A stretch of DNA of 64,000 nucleotides, taken from NCBI RefSeq assembly GCF_030269925.1, contig NC_085116.1, positions 7,936,001 through 8,000,000 of the forward strand, written 5' to 3'. Shown here one piece after another: positions 47,042 to 54,350 of this stretch (its first letter is position 1; every line of letters begins with the position of its first letter). The translations under genes were made by a program, and so were the position numbers. The notes under the pieces were generated by a model. That model ran no database searches, was not told where the DNA came from, and saw only the letters and a list, made by a program, of their open reading frames with translations. Origin of the DNA: Bombyx mori. Its lineage: Eukaryota; Arthropoda; Insecta; Lepidoptera; Bombycidae.

Positions 47042-47179
47042 AGGAGTATCTTCTTTGGTATCTGTAACGCTATTATAGATTGCTCGAATGTTCAGTAAAG
47101 AGAACGCCCACGCCAAACCATACACGTGCCGCTCTGAGGTCATGTCACGGTGAAGGCCGAAACGCCGAACCAACCTTTC
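47042..47179 (-). CDS. Internal exon candidate
   Basis: On the - strand a good acceptor, CCTTATTTTCAG (AG at 47180-47181), is followed by 46 codons in the only open frame: ERLVRRFGLHRDMTSERHVY, then GLAWAFSLLNIRAIYNSVTD and TKEDTP. A weak donor (CCT/GTATCT) would close it. Composition is protein-like up to there and changes to a Cys/Phe/Asn-rich read-through after. Not recognised. Confidence 0.35.
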
Positions 47180-47582
47180 CTGAAAATAAGGACCCTAGGC
47201 CGACGACCCCGGAGGAAATCTTCCAGGGAATCTAACCTTGACCTTTACACGCGCACGCGCTTTTCGAATTATTTAGTACGTTTAGTACCCTGACCCCGTT
47301 ATGAAAGGATCTTATGTACAATCTCATAAATTACAGCGCTGAAGGCCATATTTAGAGATGATACTACCTTATTTTAGAAAACAAAGTCTGTTGTTACGTT
47401 AACATAACTATTTATTCAAATAAAAGGATTAGTACGAAGTCGTGAAATAAAGAATTCTAAATACTACTAGGTACTGTTTGTGGGTAGGTACTGTTTGTGG
47501 GTTGAAAGGCGAAAAGTTGAAGGTCGAGGGCCCTCGGAATGGAATCCATCGCGGCAGAAATGAGCAGAGCGTCGATTTTATC

Positions 47583-47828
47583 ACTGGTGGTAGGACCTCT
47601 TGGGAGTCCACACGGGTAGGTACCACCACCCCGCCTATTTCTGCCGTGAAGCAGTAATGCGTTTCGGTTCGAAGGGTGGGGTAGCCGTTGTAACTATACT
47701 GAAACCTTAGAACTTATATCTCGAGGTGGGTGGTGCATTTACGTTGTAGATGTCTATGGGCTCCAGTAACCACTTAACACCAGGTGGGCTGTGAGCTCGT
47801 CCATCCACCTAAGCAATTAAAAAAAAAT
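47583..47828 (+). mobile_element. Bm1 SINE, 5'-truncated
   Basis: ACTGGTGGTAGGACCTCTTG to CACCTAAGCAATTAAAAAAA. Confidence 0.92.
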
Positions 47829-48332
47829 TAAAAAATATCGCCACACACACACCACGTAGAGAAGTTATGTCTTCGGGGGTCGTCTTGGGCTGACGGAGAG
47901 GTGTCTATAAATAAATATAAGATAAAGAAGTATCATATCTAATTTAACGAGTGGCCTGGTAATTCTAGATTCAGTAATCGTAGAAGTGGTTTCTAAGAAA
48001 AAACCGAGATCACATATATAATAATACATATTCTATATACGTATGTAAGTTCCGATTTATATCGTATTAGATACGGGACGTAAGTAGTAATGGGATATTG
48101 ACCTTTTTTTCTTCAACTATATAACCAGTTCGAGGAATTGGCTAACTGATAAAAAAAAAATTTTTTAAGCTACGGCTCTGCTTTCTTTATACCATTAATG
48201 ACGTCAGCAACTAGAAAAACGATAATATTTTCAAGTAATTATAATATTAAAAAAATAACATAGTGAATACTTCAAAGGTATTCAAATTAATTTCTATTTT
48301 TAATCAATGCCAATTGTAAAAGGTTTATTTAT

Positions 48333-48548
48333 ATATTTTATTGCTTAGATAGCTAGAAGAGTTCACGGCCCACCTAGTTTTAAGCGGTTACTGGGTCCAT
48401 AGTCATCTACAACGTAAATGCCGCCACCTACCTTGAAATATGAGTTTTTACAGTACAACAATTGCCCCACCCTGCAAACCAAAACGCATTACTGCTTCAC
48501 GACAGAAATAAGCAGAGCGGTGACACCTACCCGTGTGGGATAACAAGA
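48333..48548 (-). mobile_element. Bm1 SINE, diverged
   Basis: TTTTATTGCTTAGATAGCTA to CACCTACCCGTGTGGGATAA, 5'-truncated. Confidence 0.82.
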
Positions 48549-48780
48549 ATAACTAATATGTAGAGACCCGAATACCAAATCAATTTAATGAAGAAACCGT
48601 GTCCGATTGGGAATATACCCCACAGTGTAGTCAATCGAATATATTAAGTGTATAATCTATGGTAGTCAAGATGAGTAACCACTAGACCACTGTTTTCAGG
48701 CTATACTCATTAATGAAGATTTAATATATTTAAAACTTTAAACGAACAATTATTGTATCGTAGATATTTCGTTATATATA

Positions 48781-49237
48781 TGTCGCATCCGGGTCAATAG
48801 TTCGGAATATCAACGATACACAAACGTCAAAGTGACAGAATGGCCGTGTCGTGGTTGACGACTTTTAGTAATATTAAGACGGTGGTTTTGATTATTATTT
48901 TAAATGATGAAATGTTGTTTTGATAAATATCACAAAATGAAGGGTAGACTCCGTAACGCCACAGTTATAAAATGGCGGTACGTGGACAGAGTCGTGGCAT
49001 TCCGTGTCAGACAGTAATTCTGTCCGTCTTAGTCAGTGAGTCTCGGTCAGTCAGTCAGTCGGTCAGTCGGTCTGTCGGTATGTGCAACGAAACTGTCGGT
49101 TTACCCTGTCATTGTGAAAGTTGTGTGTGTTGAGTTTCAATAATTATTACTGAAAAGTTTTATTGACTAAACTGAGTTCAATCGAATACAAGCGATGACG
49201 AAAGCTACCGCTCAGCCATCCCTGACGTGTGCCGACA
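48781..49237 (+). repeat. 5' LTR
   Basis: Begins TGTCGCATCC and ends GCCGACA. It contains a TATAAAA box (48966-48972), then a run of GTCA/GTCG repeats around 49030-49080 holding several TCAGT-like arthropod initiator motifs. It matches the 3' LTR from its first base to about 49203; the last 30 or so bases differ by an indel and several substitutions. Confidence 0.9.
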
Positions 49238-49255
49238 TCAGAAGTGAGATCAGGA
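49226..49255 (+). other. Primer-binding-site-like sequence (tRNA-Leu type)
   Basis: CATCAGAAGTGAGATC across the LTR/internal border resembles the complement of a tRNA-Leu 3' end, where TGTCAGAAGTGGGAT is expected. The usual TGG start is not intact. The tRNA assignment is from memory of the family pattern. Confidence 0.45.
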
Positions 49256-49271
49256 CTCTACTCTCACTGGC

Positions 49272-49691
49272 GTGACGTGTTTGAACATGTTCGAAGTACA
49301 GCAAAAAAACATGATGCAGATCAGAATACTAGTAGTGGTACGCCACAAGAGCGTGAATGCAGCATACGTAAGTCGTGTCATAACGTCTGCTACCTCGATG
49401 GAAGATCTGAGCCACGAAGAAATCGATCGTCACATCTTACGTTCTGGCTCATGTTGCCCAGTTGACTCTCGACTTATGACATGGCATTTACTAGCGGAAA
49501 TACGACACGTAACAAGCTATTGCAAGAAATTAAGGCAAGTGCAAGTCTCAGGTGAAACTTCGATCGCAATAATGGATCTGTCATGACGAGTGGGTAGTTC
49601 CGACAAGAATTATTTTAAGCGGCTGACTTCTGCTAGAGTTACATGGCACTGGTGCAGTAAACCAGGACATGAGACTGTGAATTGTCGCTGA
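49272..49691 (+). pseudogene. Gag relic with damaged CCHC zinc knuckle
   Basis: An open frame of about 100 codons (no ATG at its start) carries a Q/M-rich stretch, EVQQKNMMQIR, like the coiled region of gypsy-type Gag proteins. It ends at a TGA (49584-49586). The same frame resumes after that stop and gives W-H-W-C-S-K-P-G-H-E-T-V-N-C at 49644-49688, ending at a second TGA. That is a zinc knuckle (C-x2-C-x4-H-x4-C) whose first cysteine position reads tryptophan; the other three ligands are spaced correctly. The product would be non-functional. Confidence 0.6.
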
Positions 49692-49797
49692 AATTTTCTA
49701 GATTCAATACCAATTACACGTTCGATGACTTCGGGCTCCAGCAAGCAAGCAAACAAGAAAGCAAGCAAGTTTCCGTGGGGAAGAAAAATTGACACAT

Positions 49798-50575
49798 CTG
49801 AAGTCGTCGTGACCTGTAAGATAAGACGTCCGGTGCGTTCGTGTCTGGCGATGCGGCGGTGTTCGGGTCCCGCTGGCGGATGCAAGTTTTTCTGGTGAAG
49901 TGCGTGCTTGTGCGTGCTTGACAAGTGTTTGCGGTTGGCTTCCGCAGTGTGGGAGTAACATCGTGTAGGAGAGGTGGAACCCGTAAAATTGTAGTTTGCG
50001 TGGTGGCTGGTAAGATTTGCTGTGGTAAAAAGTTTGCGTGGTGGTAAAATGTCTTGTGAGTCTGCACAGGTAACCGGAGGTGAGAGTTCCGCGGTCGCGG
50101 CCCACCCAGTCCGCGAGAACCAGGCAGATCACCTCGACGGTACGGAGGTCGGCCGACGGGTCCGCCAAACGACGAGACCACGCCTCTAGCACGGACTGCC
50201 GAGATTGGAGCCCCCGCGCTCCGGCTACACTTGCGCTAGGGCGCGCCGCCTCGTAGGAGACTGTGAGGTATCCTTGAATGACTCTGACTGCGATCGCGCG
50301 CTGCCGGCGTCGCAGCGCGGGGACGTTCTCGTGGGTAACGACGTGGCACCAGACGGGTGCTCCGTATAGTGCCGTCGACAGCACGGGTACCATCACCCTG
50401 CCTATTTCTGCCGTGAAGCAGTGGTGTATTTCGGTTTGAAGGGTGGGACAGCGGTTATAACTATACTGAGACCTTAGAACTTCTATCTCAAGGTGTGTGG
50501 TGTGTTTACGCTGTGGATATCTATGGGTTCCAGTAACCACTTAACACAAGGTGGGCTGTGAGCTCGTCCACACAT
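49798..50575 (+). mobile_element. Bm1 SINE inside the LTR element, rich in A-to-G changes and split by an R1-like insert
   Basis: The tRNA-like head starts GAAGTCGTCG and keeps a B-box-like GTTCGGGTCCC. The body is recognisable up to about 50075 and resumes from about 50376 to GTGAGCTCGTCCAC. In the head half, about 29 positions that are A in other Bm1 copies of this window read G, against only about ten changes of all other kinds. The 3' half shows few such changes. Short duplications (TTTGCGTGGTGG-like) surround 49995-50045. The long - strand ORF spanning it is SINE translated in antisense, apart from the R1-like piece. Confidence 0.85.
50075..50385 (-). pseudogene. R1/Jockey-like non-LTR reverse transcriptase fragment
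   Basis: Read on the - strand this encodes LSTALYGAPVWCHVV, then RRRQRAIAVRVIQGYLTVSY, EAARPSASVAGA and further basic helices. This is the thumb-side end of an R1-like non-LTR reverse transcriptase (LYGAPVW and the R-RRQR-A-RVI-GY-TVS-EAA series). It is open for about 100 codons. It lies within the Bm1 SINE, flanked by GCACAGGTAAC on the left and GCACGGGTACC on the right, which look like a target duplication that has diverged. No 3' UTR or poly-A is attached, so it is not a normal 5'-truncated LINE insertion. Confidence 0.7.
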
Positions 50576-50578
50576 TAA

Positions 50579-50695
50579 AACGCAGAGCGTAATCAAACGA
50601 AATTAGATCCGAAGTTTAAAGGGCCGTTTAAAGTAGTTGAAGTATTGGATGGTGACCGTTACACATTGAAAGCTTTAAATTCAAAACGTACTTAA
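50579..50695 (+). pseudogene. C-terminal fragment of Ty3/gypsy integrase (GPY/F module)
   Basis: The frame reads KLDPKFKGPFKVVEVLDGD and continues RYTLKALNSK before TAA. This is the GPY/F module at the end of integrases of the Ty3/gypsy group, with the K-x-P-K-F-x-G-P-F core. It begins directly after the inserted Bm1 SINE. The zinc-binding and DDE catalytic domains upstream are absent. After the stop, a frame-shifted stretch reading like PHDRLRKMPA suggests the original protein ran on. Confidence 0.8.
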
Positions 50696-50699
50696 AAAT

Positions 50700-51605
50700 A
50701 CCCACATGATAGGCTAAGAAAAATGCCAGCATGACACATACCAGTCGAGGTTGATGTAAATGATGATGATGAAGAGCAAGCTTAAATTGTGGTGAAAACT
50801 CGAGTAAGGATAGTCTATCGGCCGTATTGTGTTCGACCGTACCAGTAGCTATTACGTAGTCGTAGCCCGGTAGAAATCGGTGTCTCTTGAGGCAACTCAA
50901 GTAGTCCGTGGGTGCGTGGTGCGCGTTTGGCTCTGGCGGAGGTCGGGGTCTTTAAAGACCATCGTGTGTGGTCAGCGGGTGATGCACACGGGCGATCCAC
51001 GCTGTGGATGCGCGTCATGAGGGCAATTGCGATTGCTGGTCGGCTGGAGAGCCGTGGCGTTAGATATTTTTATTCGGAAGTTTTCTTTGATCTGAGTTCC
51101 TGTAAGCTATGCCTGATTTGTACAGAGTAAATTTGAAGTTTGATGAACGACTGTGGTACGTGCTCTGGCTGCTGAATAGTGAACTTTGTATACCCTATTG
51201 TTTTATTTGGTTAAAATGGTATTAAAACAGTTTAAAGCTTTGATGACTTTAAATTTTCTGATAAGTCTTAAAGTGTAGTCAGGAGTGATCGAGCGGAACA
51301 AGTGTTCTCGTGGATGTTTTTGATTGTAGGTTAACCATCACACGAGAACGTGTACAATCAGGAAGGCCGTGTCGCAATCGACGCGTGATTGCTGCAGCCA
51401 ATACGAGATATGGGACGCAAACGCCGTCTGTTGGCGCTCGATGGGTCAACTATTCACCGGCCGAGCGGAGCGACGTGCCGGTAGCTGTGTAATATCGAGT
51501 ATTTTTGGTAAATGAGAACAATCTGGTGAGTCGTATTATTTTTATTTGGATTTTGGTGCCGAATGTTCTCTTGTCGAGAAATCTATATGCGATTGTTCTC
51601 ATAAG
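50700..51605 (+). other. Unassigned GC-richer stretch in the LTR element
   Basis: Between the integrase end and the tandem arrays. GC-rich at 50880-51060, with no convincing protein on either strand (the longest frames start at non-ATG codons). At 51331-51376 it holds a second copy of the sequence found just before the 3' LTR. Origin unknown; a captured host fragment or a decayed env-like region are both possible. Confidence 0.4.
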
Positions 51606-51930
51606 ATGACTGTTGATTAGAGTCACAGGGATGACTGTTGATTAGAGTCACAGGTATGACTGTTGATTAGAGTCACAGGGATGACTGTTGATTAGAGTCA
51701 CAGGGATGACTGTTGAGTAGAGTCACAGGGATGACTGTTGAGTAGAGTCACAGGGATGACTGTTGAGTAGAGTCACAGGGATGACTGTTGAGTAGAGTCA
51801 CAGGGATGACTGTTGAGTAGAGTCACAGGGATGACTGTTGAGTAGAGTCACAGGGATGACTGTTGAGTAGAGTCACAGGGATGACTGTTGATTAGAGTCA
51901 CAGGGATGACTGTTGAGTAGAGTCACAGGG
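51606..51930 (+). repeat. Tandem array A, 13 units of 25 bp
   Basis: Exactly 13 units of ATGACTGTTGAKTAGAGTCA + CAGGG. Units 1-4 and 12 carry GATTAG; units 5-11 and 13 carry GAGTAG. One unit ends CAGGT instead of CAGGG. There is no spacer between units. Confidence 0.97.
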
Positions 51931-52218
51931 ATGACTATCATTGAACACTTGTAGTCACAGGGATGACTATCATTGAACACTTGTAGTCACAGGGATGACT
52001 ATCATTGAACACTTGTAGTCACAGGGATGACTATCATTGAACACTTGTAGTCACAGGGATGACTATCATTGAACACTTGTAGTCACAGGGATGACTATCA
52101 TTGAACACTTGTAGTCACAGGGATGACTATCATTGAACACTTGTAGTCACAGGGATGACTATCATTGAACACTTGTAGTCACAGGGATGACTATCATTGA
52201 ACACTTGTAGTCACAGGG
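51931..52218 (+). repeat. Tandem array B, 9 units of 32 bp
   Basis: Nine apparently identical units beginning ATGACTATCATTGAACACTT and ending GTAGTCACAGGG, continuous with array A. Both arrays share the core AGTCACAGGGATGACT, whose ends AGTCA and TGACT are inverted copies of each other. Confidence 0.97.
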
Positions 52219-52442
52219 ATGACTTAGTTACTGTGTACATGAATTGTACGGGGAGAACTTGCAGCAGTAGTAAATCACTTATTTTCGTTTGTGTAATCTT
52301 TCAATGTCGTTATAGAATTTGTGATGACACAAGACTTTTATTTAGTAGAGTGGTCAGATATGGCCGAGCGTGAATGATACTGTGCGGTATTGGCTTTTGT
52401 TTCAGATTAACACACGAGGACGTGTGTAACACAGGATGGCCG

Positions 52443-52900
52443 TGTCGCATCCGGGTCAATAGTTCGGAATATCAACGATACACAAACGTCAAAGTGACAG
52501 AATGGCCGTGTCGTGGTTGACGACTTTTAGTAATATTAAGACGGTGGTTTTGATTATTATTTTAAATGATGAAATGTTGTTTTGATAAATATCACAAAAT
52601 GAAGGGTAGACTCCGTAACGCCACAGTTATAAAATGGCGGTACGTGGACAGAGTCGTGGCATTCCGTGTCAGACAGTAATTCTGTCCGTCTTAGTCAGTG
52701 AGTCTCGGTCAGTCAGTCAGTCGGTCAGTCGGTCTGTCGGTATGTGCAACGAAACTGTCGGTTTACCCTGTCATTGTGAAAGTTGTGTGTGTTGAGTTTC
52801 AATAATTATTACTGAAAAGTTTTATTGACTAAACTGAGTTCAATCGAATACAAGCGATGACGAAACTACCGCTCAGCCATCCCTGGCGCCGCCTCCGACA
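52443..52900 (+). repeat. 3' LTR
   Basis: Starts TGTCGCATCC and ends CCTCCGACA. It matches the 5' LTR except for a lost G near position 424 and a different last 20 bases (CTGGCGCCGCC in place of CTGACGTGTGC). It is followed by TATATATATCG, matching the TATATA before the 5' LTR. Confidence 0.9.
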
Positions 52901-52925
52901 TATATATATCGTATATATTTCGTTA

Positions 52926-53209
52926 ATGGCTCTAACTAATAAATGTTGTGTTTGATTAGGTTGTTTTCAATTTTGAGGTTAGATGAGGTACGATTTTTCA
53001 GGAAAATATTCATTTTTAAAACTTTAACGCCATCTAGTTAATCGCGTAGGTACTTACAATGTTGATATTGAATGTTAGTATATTTGTATCTGAAAACCAA
53101 GAGATGGCGCTACAAAATTGACGTCATGATCAGTTACTACATATTTTGCATAAATTTATTTATCGATAGATGTCATGAACTTAATGTAAATAGTAAAACA
53201 TCAATACGT
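52926..53209. other. Unique DNA without recognised features
   Basis: Nothing recognised between the LTR element and the next LINE fragment. Confidence 0.4.
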
Positions 53210-53219
53210 ATCGATAAAC

Positions 53220-53412
53220 TGACTGCCCACTGAATTTATCGCCGGATCTTCTCAGTGGGTCGCGTTTCTGATCCGGTGGTAGATTCTGGGAAGCACTGCT
53301 CTTGCTAGGGTCAGTGTTAGCATCACTCCGGTTTGAGCCCCGTGAGCTCACCTACTAGTTAAGGTTACGCTGAAATAGCCTCTCAAGGCTATCAGCTTAG
53401 GTAGGAAAAAAA
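53220..53412 (+). mobile_element. Jockey-clade LINE 3' end with target duplication
   Basis: GACTGCCCACTGAATTTATC to TTAGGTAGGAAAAAAA. ATCGATAAAC stands at 53210-53219 and again at 53413-53422, a clean 10-bp target duplication, so this is a severely 5'-truncated insertion. Confidence 0.9.
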
Positions 53413-53422
53413 ATCGATAAAC

Positions 53423-53984
53423 ACGAGTGAAGCTTGATTGCCCAGATACTATTGTGTAATTAATCCAAACGAATTCCGGCTAAGTAATAACTGAGTACTA
53501 TTGCCGATGAATAATTACATAAAAAAGCACTCTGCTTTTTTACGTCGAACGTTTTGAATACATTTAAGTGGTTGGCCGACTGACTTTTATTATTAAGCGA
53601 ATTATGCATATGAGCAGTTCCGAAGTTATTCGCTGCCCCATAGGTTAAAGGCTTAGATATATAATCTAAGGTTAAAGGTATGTGATTAAGCAAAAAAGCT
53701 GTTTCTACTGACGACGGATAGATTGACGACGGAAAGCAATTTAAAAAAATTCTACTCTTTCTATAGTAATAGATTTTTACCTGCAAGAGTTTATTATTTG
53801 TATCTATGGTGAATGGGTGAATAAATCTTCGCAATAAGGTATAACACTCTACAAAACTTGCATACGTCCGGTAATGATATAGACAAGTGTAATATTCGCT
53901 CACGCGGCCCCCATTCACAAATACAAACTACAAGTCATTCAATTCCGTTTTTGCACGATAGCCATCGGAAAACCGTGTTATGTG
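53423..53984. other. Unique DNA without recognised features
   Basis: The 152-codon - strand frame (53460-53918) lacks any family motif and has mostly AT-rich codons; it is probably chance, though it is the longest non-repeat frame in the window other than eIF1A. Confidence 0.35.
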
Positions 53985-54350
53985 AGAAATGTTCGAAAAA
54001 GCAGCGCGATACGACAGCTCTCTTATCGTAGCTGCCTCAAATTACATACCCAAACCCAGCAACCAAACGATAAACAGTGGGCGTAGCCCTAAGCATGTCA
54101 TTTCGGATTCTCCCGATTCTTTGTCGGTGGTTTTAAGCATTCCAAGCACTGGTCACCGTTCTTCTCGAACCCGTTCAATACGACGAAGTATTCGTCGTGC
54201 AACTTAAGCCACAGATATATAGCCCACTGAATTTTTTCGACGGATTTTCTCAGTGGGACGTGATCCGAATCTGGTGGTAGATTCAGCGAAGTACTACTCT
54301 TGGTAGGGCAGACGTTAGCAAAGTCTCATAAGCTGAACTCCGTGAGTTCG
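53985..54350 (+). pseudogene. Jockey-clade LINE ORF2 C-terminus plus 3' UTR
   Basis: 53989-54207 reads MFEKAARYDSSLIVAASNYI, PKPSNQTINSGRSPKHVISD, SPDSLSVVLSIPSTGHRSSR and an arginine-rich end. The same protein end is at 579-794 (about 60% identical by eye). The 3' UTR to 54350 is diverged. Confidence 0.75.

Larger units (their letters stand above)
48781..52900 (+). mobile_element. Ty3/gypsy-type LTR retrotransposon, internally deleted (4.1 kb)
   Basis: Two LTRs (48781-49237 and 52443-52900) begin TGTCGC and end CGACA. The inside keeps only a gag-like frame with a damaged zinc knuckle (about 49272-49691) and the end of a Ty3/gypsy integrase (50579-50695). Protease, reverse transcriptase and RNase H are missing. 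A Bm1 SINE with an R1-like insert sits between gag and integrase, and a GC-rich stretch plus two tandem arrays lie between integrase and the 3' LTR. A primer-binding-like site for tRNA-Leu lies at the end of the 5' LTR. The LTRs match through about 420 bases by eye, so the element is young or was recently converted, although its coding part is dead. It must depend on proteins made elsewhere. Confidence 0.88.

Noticed and set aside
49704..50540. 278-codon - strand ORF as a gene
   Set aside because: Most of it is antisense Bm1 and flanking LTR-element sequence; only about 100 codons in the middle are protein-like and belong to the R1-like fragment.
51606..52218. CRISPR-like repeat array
   Set aside because: Units are directly adjoining with no variable spacers, and the locus is within a eukaryotic LTR element.
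53460..53918. 152-codon - strand ORF as a gene
   Set aside because: No family motif, AT-rich codons and no promoter or splice support; kept only as a note.
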